From Bradyrhizobium xenonodulans (GTDB lineage: Bacteria; Pseudomonadota; Alphaproteobacteria; Rhizobiales; Xanthobacteraceae), in contig NZ_CP089391.1 in assembly GCF_027594865.1 (NCBI RefSeq), positions 8,152,501-8,216,500 on the forward strand: DNA of 64,000 bases. The letters run 5' to 3'. Shown piece by piece: positions 55,603 to 63,998 of this stretch (positions are counted from its first letter, which is position 1; every line of letters starts with the position of its first letter). Both the position numbers and the translations under genes were made by a program. Below the pieces are notes generated by a model, which was not told the origin of the DNA, ran no database searches, and worked only from the letters and a program-made list of their open reading frames with translations.

Positions 55603-58170
55603 TCAGGTCACGATGTCTGCACTTACGTTTGCTCCTGCGGTGAGCATGGACAGCCAGTCTCGATATGCGTCGCCGTATTCAGTGGAAATTCGTTTTCCAG
55701 CCAGGAACGGCGGATTGCCTACTACGGTGTCGAACCCGCCGTTATCTCTCGCAAAGACTTCCGGAAACTCAATTTCCCAATGAAACGGAGTGAGCGGATG
55801 TTCGCCTTGTTGCAAGACCGCCGCCATAGCGGCAAGGTTATCCCATGCAGCCTCTAGCGATCCGGTCAACCAACTCTCGGCCTCCGCTAGTTTCGCTTCC
55901 CGCGTCTTTTGCTTGTAGCTTGAGAAGAACGTCGCGATGATCGCGTTTCCGATTGTTCGTGTAAATCTAGTTCGCTCCTCCACGAACTGATGCTGACGCT
56001 CCAAAACGTAACGCATGGCGTCGTCGGGGGCCGCCTGGATCTCCGCGCGCCCCTTAATTGCCTCGGCGACACGCTGCTTCACCAGCTGCCTAAACAGTGG
56101 CAGACCGGGTTTTGAGATGTTCCAATGAACGGCCGCGATCTGAGCTTCAGTCAATCCTACGAGACTGTCGCCTGATTTAAGCGCGTGATCGAGGAAAGTG
56201 AATTCATGATCGCGCGCCAATGTTGCCAACCAGAGCGATAGTTTGGCGAGATCGGTGGCGAGAGGGTTCTTGTCCACGCCGTAAAGGCATCGCTGCGCGA
56301 CAAGACGACGAGCATGCAACTCCTCGTCCTCGTCCGGTGGGATTGCCGGCCTCTTTTCCGGCCAGCGCGTCCAAGCGGCGAGCAGCCTCGCAGCAAGAGC
56401 GCGACAGGCTTCGACTAGAAACGCTCCGGAACCCATCGCAGGGTCACAGGCCTTCAGGGCGAGAATCTCTTCCGGCGTCGCGTCCGGTCCGAGTCGTTCG
56501 AAGGCCGGCGCCAGCGCGTAACGCACGATCGGTTCGGTGAGGCTACGTGGTGTATAGTGGCTGCCGCTGCGACGGCGCTCGTCGGTCGGTTGAAGTATCG
56601 GAGTGCTGGCTGACAGCTCACGCTTCCGGGGCGAGGCACGCTCATCGACGATCGAATCCAGCGCCGCGACCAACTCGGCGACAGACTCGGCCGCCTCGAC
56701 GGTCTTGGCCTGTGCCGCGGTTAGCGCACGGTCGCCGTCTTCCTTCAGATACTTGACGCGATCCTTGCCGCTTTTGGCGAGCAGAGCGTCGAGATTCACG
56801 AATACCGGCGTGCGGTTGTTCTTGCCTGCCTTGATGGCGAGCGCGCGGCCGGCCGCCCGCTCGACCGTAAAACCCATCACGGTCTCGTAGACCGAGCCGA
56901 TCTGTTCAACGTCGAGGGTGCGATAGGAAAGGCGCTCGCGGGCGCGGTCGGAACTACGTCCCTTGGCTTCCAGGGTCATCAGACCTTCAAGCACACGCAG
57001 GACACAACCGTCGGAGACAGGTGTGACCGTCGGTTCGGCGTCCAAAGCGCGTCCTTCAAGAAACGGGAAGACATCCGGATCAAACAACTTACCGCCGCGT
57101 GCTTGAATGATGTGCGACGGGTGACCGCCATGGATCAGACGAAACAAGGCCAGAAGCCGGCCCCAGCCGCCGCGTCTTTCGTCCATGGTATCGGGGTTGA
57201 GCGCAGCGTCTTGGGCCAGCTTGGCGTAGAGCCCTCGGATGGAATAACCGTTGTCATAGAGTGCGCGCGAGCGGCCGTCGGTTCGCGACGGCAGAAGATC
57301 GCGATCCTCGGCATAAAGCACAAACACCAGCCGCATCAGGACCGTAAGCAAGCCTTCGTAGAGATGGCCGGGCCGCTCGGTCGCAAGCTTTTGGATCGCG
57401 TCCGGATCGGCAGCATTGAGTCCGCGCAACAATTCGTGCAGCGCGCCGAGGACCTGCTCGGCGAGCGCGGTCGATACCGCTGCTTGTGCCTCGCGGCTTT
57501 TCTTCAGGACCGCGGGCAAACGTCGATCTTCGGCATCGGTGAAGAGCCGGCCTCGGTCGAGCATCAGCTTGAGCCCGCCGAGCATCGCACGCCCGCCGAC
57601 TGTCGCGAGTGATCGTATTGGGAAGGCAAGCCACCCGGACGTCTCGCCCTTTGGGGCATAGACCAGCCGGATATCCTTGTCGGTGATCATCAGCCCCGCG
57701 GAGACACCGGTCTCGCGCAACAGCCGCTCGAAACGTTGATGTGGGGTCGCCTCCCAGCCGCCGAGCGCGCCACGCTGATCGGGATCGATGCCCGCCCCCT
57801 CCAGCCTGACAAGCAGTTGCCAGGGCTGCTCACCGCCCGATGGATCAAGGACGGCCCAATTGGGCGAAAGTGTCGTGCCATACTCCGGCAGGCGCAGGCT
57901 AAGACTGTCGGGTAGAGCAGGACCGCCGGGCGCGCCTGCGACCACCCGCGCTTCCCAGCCGAGGATCCCTTCCGCAAAGACCCATGGATCGACCAAGGCT
58001 GGTCTCGCCGGATCGGGATCGACAAGCAAATCGACCTCGGCGCTGTCGATCTGGCTCTGCGGCGTCGGCTCAAGGATCAGATCCTTGACCACGGCTGGTG
58101 CGACCACAAGGCCGACCGGCTGCACGTGGTCCAGCCATTCAAGCGCGGGATCGCGGTATATCTCTCGCAT
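55603..58170 (-). pseudogene. drmMI: Class 1 DISARM-like adenine methylase, 3' end lost at an IS insertion
   Basis: 855 codons are open, but the stop TGA (55603-55605) and last two or three residues come from the right inverted repeat of the IS element. The methylase motifs present are DPAMGSGAFLVEA (motif I, near residue 578) and VVGNPPFLAG (motif IV, near 818), with a long N-terminal region before them. Eco57I/PglX-type methylases usually continue several hundred residues with a target-recognition part, which is missing. It starts 3 bp after the helicase stop, as drmMI follows drmD in class 1 DISARM. Methylation activity is doubtful. The alternative is a helicase-linked type IIG/ISP-like system. 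Confidence 0.75.
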
Positions 58171-58173
58171 CGT

Positions 58174-61100
58174 TTAACCTGAAACTGGCCAGAGATAGAC
58201 AATGCCAACTGGCTCGAGGCGATGCGCCGTCACGTCATAAGAATGCAGGATGCGCTCTGGCTCTGTTTTCATCTCCTGATCGAGGCGCTCAAGCCGCGTT
58301 CGCCAATGACGACGATCCGCCTCCTGTTCTCGCCGCTCCTCCTCGGCGATTCCCGGGAGAGAAAGCTGATTGGGGTCGAATTCGTCCGCCGCCTTGGAAA
58401 TTCGGCCACGCTGGCGCTCCAGCAATTCGCGCAGCGACTTTGACTCCTCCTCGCCACGTTTGCGCAGCAACTTGGTATTGGTTGCAATGCGCTCGCCGGC
58501 GATGCTCTCAAGAGCGGGACGCAAATCCGTGATGTCTTGCTCAATCAATGCCTGAACGCGCGCAACCGCCATCGCGGTCGCCGGCGTCGCCGTTCTCAAC
58601 GCCTGCTCCAGCTGATCCAGCGTCCGCGCCTCGCTGCTCTCGCCCAGAGCTTTCAATGGCTTCCGGGCACGCTCGGCCTCGGACCAGATCGCAGCGATTG
58701 GAATGACCTCCTCGTGCAAGCGTGTCGCGCCGCTGCCATACAAGCTGAGACGCCCCATCAGGACGATGCGCGGCTGCGCGCCCGGCCCCATGATCACCGA
58801 AACGCGTGACAGATTCGATTCGAAGCCTTGCGAAATGAACCGTGACAATAGCCTTCGGACAAGACGGTGTTCGAGATGGACCTGGACGACATTCGGCGCG
58901 TCGCGACCGTCCGCCAGCACCGGGGGTTTGAAAGAAATCGAACGGATAGGCGCGTTACGCCGCCAATCCGAGTAACGTTCGCCGCGCTTTCTCGGACGGA
59001 TTCGCAGATCGTCGAACGCGTCGCCCCAGCTGCCCTCGCCCTTGAAGGCCAGATGAGAGGGATCAAAACGATAGGTTTCGACCGGGCCGACGGCCTCCGC
59101 CCGGGCCCCGTCGAAATGGTAGCCCGCGCGATCAAGCGCGACAGCCACCACATGCCTCAGATCATCCTGATTGACGCCGACCTTTTCCTGCGAGTCTTCC
59201 AGCACCCGTTGCAGCTCGCGCTGCTCCTTGGTGATCTTCTCAAAGCGGACGCGCTCATCATCGTCCATCTCAGCCCGCGCCCGAGTAAGACGCTCGGCAT
59301 CGCTCTCTGCCTCGATGGCTTTGGCGATCTCCGCGGCCGTCCCCTGACGGATGCCACTTTCCGCTAGCCGCTTCGTCACACGCTCTTCAATCACCTGACC
59401 GACTGAGCCGAGCTGATTACGGATCGACTCGGTCTTGCGCACAAGGGCATCGAGAACGATGTCCGCTTCGCGCTGCTCATACTTGAAGTAGCGGCAAATG
59501 ATTAACTTTGCCGGCTGCAGCTTGCGATCAATGCGCCCGTTGCGCTGCTCAAGACGAGAAGGGTTCCAAGGCAAGTCGAAGTGGATCAAGTCCGAGCAAT
59601 AAGTCTGGAGATTGATACCTTCGCGGGCAGCATCGGTGCAAAGCAGTATCCGGACAGGTTCGATCGTGGGGTCGGTGTTGAAGGCGCGTTTGACGGCTTC
59701 GCGCTTGTCAGTGCCGGTGGCGCCCGAGAACACAAGAATGCGTTCGTCCGATTTATCGGTGGCATCGATTGCCTCAAGCAGCCGCCGCTCCAACCATCGG
59801 CGCGTATCTTCGTATTCGGTAAAAATGATCAGGCGTCGATCGTTCCAGGTCTTGCCCGCGAGCATATTGCCCTTGATCCATTCGACCAGCCAGTGAATCC
59901 GAGCGTCGGGGCGGCTTGCGGAAGCCTCTGCGACCGCCAGCATGTCGTCGACCGCGGCAAGCTCAGCTTCAAGCGCGCTTTTGGTAGCTCCGAGCGCCCC
60001 CGCGCGAGACGCCGCCTCGGTCGCGGAGGCTTCGTCCTGATCTAATGTTGCTTCGGCGTCCGAATCCTCGAGGTCAAGCTCAGCAGTGACCTCACCGCTC
60101 AGCGAAGCAACGAATGTCAGCGCGGCTAGTGATTCACGCGCAGTAATCTCCCCGTTGATCAGCCTTGCCAGCGAACCACGATGAACCTTCAGCGTTTTGG
60201 CAAATGCAGCGTTTGATGAAAGCAAGCGTTGCTGCAATCCCACGAACGCAAGCTTGGCCAACGCCGCCTTTTGGCTTGGCAGGGTCGATATGCGCGCCAT
60301 CCGCAGTTCGCCATACGCGGCGAGCCGGCGAGCGAGATCGAGCTCCGGCGCATCGGCCGGAAGGCCAGAAATTGGAATTGCCTCGATCCGCCGCTCTGGA
60401 AACGCCTCGCCGAGCCGGCGAAGGTCCGATTTCAGCCGGCGGACCATGACCGGCTCCAGATCCCTCGGCCGAACCTCCACTCCGCGCGTGAATCGCTGTG
60501 GGTCGAGCATCTCTAACAAGGCGGAAAAACTATTGCTGTGACCATTGTGCGGGGTTGCGGAGAGGAACAAGCGATGTTCAAAACGCTCTGCGATGTTGCG
60601 GACGGCTTTGGTGAACTGGCTCGATATCGCATAACGCGATCCCCCCGCTGGGGCCGCATGATGCGCTTCGTCAAGGATCAGCAGCGCGCGAGCGCGAAAC
60701 TCTCCGAGGACATCCCTCAAGCCGGAGACATACGTTTCATCAGTGAGTAGGCGATGAGAAATGATGAAGCGGGAGCCGGTGCGCCAAGGGTTGACACCAA
60801 AGCCGTGCAAACGCCTCATCTCGGCGAGATGCTCTCGGTCGACAATCTGGAAGGATAGACCGAATTTCGCCTGCAGCTCGTCCTTCCACTGCAATGTCAT
60901 GGAGGGCGGCGCTGCCACAACGATGAAGTCTATGCGGCGGCGCAGCAAGAGCTCACGAGCGATCAAGCCGGCTTCAACGGTCTTGCCAAGCCCGACGTCA
61001 TCGGCGATCAGCAGATTTACCCGGGGCAGCCGTAGGGCTTTCCGCAAAGGTAGAAGCTGATAGGTATCCAACCGAATTCCCGCCCGGAAGGGCGCTTGAA

Positions 61101-61395
61101 GCAAGTCCCGTTCAGCGGCGGTGGAGGAATTCCAGCGAATCACCCGCAGATGGGCTGCGAACACGTCGGCCGAATCCGGTCCGCCTGCCCCGACACGTTG
61201 CCAGTTATCCTCGCCTAGGATCCTTGGTCCGATCTCGGCATCCCAAATGACCTCGAGTTGCTCGCCCTGGGCGTCGTCGGCAATGCACGAAAGCCTCAGC
61301 GACTCGAACTCTCCATCCCCCTTCACGGTCTCCTCGACCAGCCAAGGGCGCCCCCGGAGCTCCACAAAAGCCCCCGCCTCAAGTTTCCCCGCCAT
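58174..61395 (-). CDS. drmD: SNF2-type helicase, DISARM DrmD-like
   Basis: 1073 residues from the ATG at 61395 (GGAAG eight bases upstream; an in-frame start at 61461 is less well placed). Helicase core: Walker A DDVGLGKT near 133, DEAH box LILDEAHHAAP near 239, motif III LFLSATPHNGHSNSF, and C-terminal lobe with ILLCTDAAREGINLQ and motif VI QRNGRIDRK. FELRGRPWLVEE-type N-terminus. The C-terminal 350 residues contain a coiled-coil-rich region with many charged residues. This layout matches DrmD helicases of class 1 DISARM, which work with DrmMI and DrmA/B/C against phage DNA. DrmA, DrmB and DrmC are absent in this window. Confidence 0.72.
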   Translation of the reverse strand: MAGKLEAGAFVELRGRPWLVEETVKGDGEFESLRLSCIADDAQGEQLEVIWDAEIGPRILGEDNWQRVGAGGPDSADVFAAHLRVIRWNSSTAAERDLLQAPFRAGIRLDTYQLLPLRKALRLPRVNLLIADDVGLGKTVEAGLIARELLLRRRIDFIVVAAPPSMTLQWKDELQAKFGLSFQIVDREHLAEMRRLHGFGVNPWRTGSRFIISHRLLTDETYVSGLRDVLGEFRARALLILDEAHHAAPAGGSRYAISSQFTKAVRNIAERFEHRLFLSATPHNGHSNSFSALLEMLDPQRFTRGVEVRPRDLEPVMVRRLKSDLRRLGEAFPERRIEAIPISGLPADAPELDLARRLAAYGELRMARISTLPSQKAALAKLAFVGLQQRLLSSNAAFAKTLKVHRGSLARLINGEITARESLAALTFVASLSGEVTAELDLEDSDAEATLDQDEASATEAASRAGALGATKSALEAELAAVDDMLAVAEASASRPDARIHWLVEWIKGNMLAGKTWNDRRLIIFTEYEDTRRWLERRLLEAIDATDKSDERILVFSGATGTDKREAVKRAFNTDPTIEPVRILLCTDAAREGINLQTYCSDLIHFDLPWNPSRLEQRNGRIDRKLQPAKLIICRYFKYEQREADIVLDALVRKTESIRNQLGSVGQVIEERVTKRLAESGIRQGTAAEIAKAIEAESDAERLTRARAEMDDDERVRFEKITKEQRELQRVLEDSQEKVGVNQDDLRHVVAVALDRAGYHFDGARAEAVGPVETYRFDPSHLAFKGEGSWGDAFDDLRIRPRKRGERYSDWRRNAPIRSISFKPPVLADGRDAPNVVQVHLEHRLVRRLLSRFISQGFESNLSRVSVIMGPGAQPRIVLMGRLSLYGSGATRLHEEVIPIAAIWSEAERARKPLKALGESSEARTLDQLEQALRTATPATAMAVARVQALIEQDITDLRPALESIAGERIATNTKLLRKRGEEESKSLRELLERQRGRISKAADEFDPNQLSLPGIAEEERREQEADRRHWRTRLERLDQEMKTEPERILHSYDVTAHRLEPVGIVYLWPVSG

Positions 61396-61592
61396 TTCAA
61401 GTGCTTCCAGTGTGGCCTTATCGAACCCGATAGGACAATAGTTGCGGCTAAAGCGCCACACAACTATTTGCTAGAAGGTAAGCCCATCACTGCGGCATAC
61501 CAATCGCAGGGCGAGACTAGAAGCTACCGACAGTTGGGTGGGCGACACTCAACAGTTGGAAAAAGCCTAACTTCGGTGGGAGCCTAAGCTGC

Positions 61593-61976
61593 ATGTATAG
61601 AAGCGCAAATAGGTTCATGATTGGAAGCCGCAAGGGCTCGGGCTATTCAGAGCGCGGAGCCGATTCGGAGCCCAAGGTAGCTGCAACCAAGCTACGCAGG
61701 AAGACCCTTGCAATTGCTTGCGAGTATCAAAAACTCCTAGGCAAAAAGAAAGCCGATGAACACAAGAAATTGAAGGAGCGACAGCGAGCAATTGCTGCGG
61801 ACAAGGCACGCGCTGCTTTGCGCAAAGCTGTAAAGGAGCACAGGCGTCTACCCGCCAACTCTAAGAAATCCAACTCCTCAGAGCTTGATGATAGAGCATC
61901 TAAAGGACGAAAGCTGATCGTTGTGAGAAGACGGGAAGGCCGTGAGATCAGATTGCGCACCGATCCGGTGGAGTAA
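61593..61976 (+). CDS. Small basic hypothetical protein
   Basis: 127 residues, rich in lysine, arginine and glutamate, with a predicted coiled coil in the middle (KKADEHKKLKERQRAIAADKARAALRKAV split over two heptad blocks). No membrane helix and no recognised family. GGGAG lies about 12 bases before the ATG at 61593; a later ATG at 61617 is possible. It is 6 bp upstream of the NucS-like gene on the same strand, so the two look like one unit, divergent from the helicase. Confidence 0.5.
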   Translation: MYRSANRFMIGSRKGSGYSERGADSEPKVAATKLRRKTLAIACEYQKLLGKKKADEHKKLKERQRAIAADKARAALRKAVKEHRRLPANSKKSNSSELDDRASKGRKLIVVRRREGREIRLRTDPVE

Positions 61977-61982
61977 AGCAGA

Positions 61983-62745
61983 ATGGCAATTTACGAAAAA
62001 CCGACCAAGACGCTAATGCTTGAATTCGTGAAAGAGAATTTGAAACCCGGACAGACATTCGAAAAGAAACAGGTCGTTCATTGGTTCAAACAGCATTATC
62101 CGAACATTAGACCCACAACGGTCCAGATGCACGTTGAGGGCATGGCAATAAACTCCAATGTAAGGAAACACCACGCCAGCATACGCCCCGGGTCTGGACA
62201 CGACCTGTTTCAAAATTAGGCCAGGAGAGTTTCGACTCTTGGATCCAGCAAATGACGGACAACCAATTTACCGCGAGCAATCCGAAACGAGCTCTCCACA
62301 AGACGCCGTAGAAGAGGACGATGCTGAGGACACATCAGAAGCTCAACCAGGCTCCAAGGAATTCGCGTTCGAACGAGACCTCCGAAATTATCTCTCTAAG
62401 AACCTTACTTCCATTGAGCCGGGGCTAAAAATCTTCCAAGAGGAAGAATTCTCCGGGATCGAATACCCCGTGGGTGGACGTTATATCGATATCTTGGCGA
62501 TGGATGCCAAAGGCGACTATGTGGTGGTGGAGCTAAAGGTCTCGAGAGGTTACGAGCGGGCCGTCGGACAAATCCTAAGATATATGGCATGGGTAAAGAA
62601 GCACCTTGCCTCCGGACACCGCGTTCGCGGCATAATAGTCGCCAACGAAGTAACCGAAGACCTGCGACTCGCTGCCTCGTTGATTCCGGATTTACAGCTC
62701 TTTGAGTATTCCATCTCAATGAAGCTGAAACCTGCCGGCCAGTAG
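61983..62745 (+). pseudogene. NucS-like nuclease gene split by a one-base frameshift
   Basis: First frame from the ATG at 61983 encodes 78 residues (TLMLEFVKENLKPGQTF; VVHWFKQHYPNIRPTTVQMH) and stops at 62217-62219 right after GHDLFQN. Dropping one base in the CAAAATT run at 62211-62217 lets translation continue as IRPGEFRLLDPANDGQPIY into the second frame, which runs to 62745. That part has the endonuclease fold core GGRYIDILAMD...VVVELKVSRG (aspartate and ExK) of NucS/DUF91-type nucleases. The N-terminal part looks like a DUF7669-type winged domain. A single gene with an extra base, a sequencing error, or programmed frameshifting are all possible. Confidence 0.7.
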
Positions 62746-62791
62746 GCCCGCAATGACCTCGGAATGCTGGATTTTCGGTTCCGAGCGGCTG

Positions 62792-62812
62792 AATCGCTGC
62801 AAAGCAGCGATT
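62792..62812. other. Perfect 9-bp hairpin near the inverted tRNA half
   Basis: AATCGCTGC-AAA-GCAGCGATT. Before the inversion it would have lain about 40-60 bp downstream of the tRNA 3' end, in the position of a processing or termination element. No T-run is seen. Confidence 0.5.
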
Positions 62813-62854
62813 TGGCCTGCGCCACAGTGTCGGCACGACTGGCACGCGCTTCCC

Positions 62855-62892
62855 TGGCGCACCCGACACGATTCGAACGTGTGACCTTTGCC
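62855..62892 (-). pseudogene. Inverted 3' half of tRNA-Arg, including CCA
   Basis: The complement of these 38 bases equals 63025-63062 exactly: 3' anticodon stem, variable loop, T arm, acceptor 3' strand and CCA. Homology stops one base beyond on the anticodon side and at once after CCA. It is the missing half of the fragment at 53376-53414. Confidence 0.95.
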
Positions 62893-62940
62893 TGAGCGAG
62901 GGCGACGCAACCATCCACCCGAGCCACCCTAGGCAAAGCT

Positions 62941-63024
62941 AGCGGTTGCCCACCCCTCGCCAATCGGCTAAATGAACCTCCACTAGCACCCGTAGCTCAG
63001 CTGGATAGAGCGTTGCCCTCCGAA
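62941..63024. repeat. 84-bp direct repeat, right copy
   Basis: Same 84 bases as 53331-53414. Here the sequence continues into the tRNA 3' half, giving an intact gene. Including the inverted 3' half, the original duplicated unit would be 122 bp. Confidence 0.95.
62946..62974 (+). promoter_or_regulatory. Putative housekeeping promoter of tRNA-Arg
   Basis: TTGCCC (62946-62951), a 17-bp spacer, then TAAATG (62969-62974), with the mature tRNA start 11 bases further on. The match to TTGACA/TATAAT is only partial. The identical sequence lies in front of the truncated tRNA copy at 53336. Confidence 0.4.
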
Positions 63025-63062
63025 GGCAAAGGTCACACGTTCGAATCGTGTCGGGTGCGCCA
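62986..63062 (+). tRNA. tRNA-Arg (anticodon CCG)
   Basis: 77 nt with encoded CCA. Acceptor stem GCACCCG pairs with CGGGTGC, discriminator G. Anticodon stem TTGCC/GGCAA with loop CTCCGAA, so the anticodon is CCG (codon CGG, arginine). T arm CACACG-TTCGAAT-CGTGT. It is intact and sits at the right edge of the island. Confidence 0.95.
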
Positions 63063-63137
63063 GTGAAACCAACAACTTAAAAAAATTTTGTGCTTCGCCA
63101 TTCGCCGTTGGGTAAGCATAGGGTAAGCAGCTTCAGC

Positions 63138-63998
63138 CTAAGTATCCAGCGTCTTTCGGAGCTTGCTTAATACTGGATCTTCACGCATCTGCCCGAGGCG
63201 AGGCTTTCGTTGTCCTGCGTGAGGCGTGCGACTTGCTGACAGCGCACCATCCATAGAATGGAAGAACAACTGGCAGATCGCCATTCCGGGCGTCAATTTA
63301 ACAGGCAGCTCTCCAACATTCGCGATTTCGAGTGTTAGACAACCGGAAAAGCCAGGATGCACGCCTGCTGCCGTTTCAATGATTATGCCTCTTCTTCCTA
63401 GGCTCGATTGGCCGACAACAAAGGCCGTAAAGCTGACCGGCAACCTAAGCCACTCCAGCGTAACCGCCAAAACAAAACGACCGGGATGCAGGACGAAGTC
63501 TTTTCCAAACGGCACGTAGTATTGCTTGGAAATCTTTTGAACTTTGTCCTGCGCTGCAGGCGTGGTCTCGATATGTGTTTCGTTTGACTGCCTCACCGCC
63601 AAGAACCAGCGCCCCAAACGGAGACTGATCGACGATTCGCCGGATAGCTCAAGATCATTCAATGCGGGCTCTGGCACCAGTGCTATTCCGTTAGGATCAA
63701 TCAACTCAAATGCATTGCGCACATTCGTCGAACGGAGAATGAACCCTAACAAGGGCAGGACTTGCAGAATTTTGAGGTTTATATTTTCGGCTACCGAAGA
63801 GATGCTGGCATCGTTTTTGAGCCGTATCGCTCGATCCAGGTTCGTCTCCAATCCGGCGAAGACGCTCTGGAGTTTTTCGAGAGCCCGTCTCCCAGCCGCA
63901 AACGGAAAATCTCCCGTCAGGATCTCGCTAATCGTCCGCTGGACGTTTCGGACATTATTCGTCAAAACGGCATCGACTCGACTAGGATGCCCTAACAC
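63138..63998 (-). CDS. Protein with C-terminal dCTP-deaminase/dUTPase-like domain (5' end possibly outside)
   Basis: 286 residues from a GTG at 63998; the frame is open to the window edge, so the true start may lie beyond 64000. Residues about 97-265 follow the dCTP deaminase fold: SLRLGRWF, LHPGRFVLAVTLE, VGQSSLGRRG, and AGVHPGFSGCLTLE with the candidate catalytic Glu224, then LTPGMAICQLFF. About 95 residues precede that domain and are of unknown fold. Dcd enzymes convert dCTP to dUTP; some stand-alone relatives deplete dCTP as anti-phage defense. The last 30 residues are basic. It is transcribed toward the tRNA and ends 75 bp from it. Confidence 0.75.
   Translation of the reverse strand: MLGHPSRVDAVLTNNVRNVQRTISEILTGDFPFAAGRRALEKLQSVFAGLETNLDRAIRLKNDASISSVAENINLKILQVLPLLGFILRSTNVRNAFELIDPNGIALVPEPALNDLELSGESSISLRLGRWFLAVRQSNETHIETTPAAQDKVQKISKQYYVPFGKDFVLHPGRFVLAVTLEWLRLPVSFTAFVVGQSSLGRRGIIIETAAGVHPGFSGCLTLEIANVGELPVKLTPGMAICQLFFHSMDGALSASRTPHAGQRKPRLGQMREDPVLSKLRKTLDT

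Larger units (their letters stand above)
54333..55610 (+). mobile_element. IS3-family insertion sequence, IS407-like
   Basis: Left end TGACCTGAGCCCC at 54333 and its complement GGGGCTCAGGTCA ending at 55610 are perfect 13-bp terminal inverted repeats; inner sequence matches less well. Size is 1278 bp with OrfA and OrfB overlapping. The flanks are CCGGAT on the left and CGATGT on the right; no 3- or 4-bp target duplication is visible. The right end interrupts the methylase gene. Confidence 0.88.
53415..62892. mobile_element. tRNA-Arg-associated defense island, apparently inverted
   Basis: This 9.5-kb segment lies between the tRNA 5' half (ending 53414) and the inverted tRNA 3' half (ending 62892). 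Reverse-complementing it rejoins both halves into a perfect second tRNA-Arg gene. It contains only accessory genes: HNH endonuclease remnant, IS3-family element, truncated methylase, SNF2-type helicase, a small basic protein and a frameshifted NucS-like gene. The first 233 bp (53415-53647) and 62746-62854 hold no gene I can support. No integrase is present. The flanks 53315-53330 and 62893-62940 are outside the inverted part or at its edge. Confidence 0.7.

Noticed and set aside
62550..62963. Minus-strand open frames around the inverted tRNA half
   Set aside because: They run through tRNA sequence and the direct repeat and have no protein-like features.
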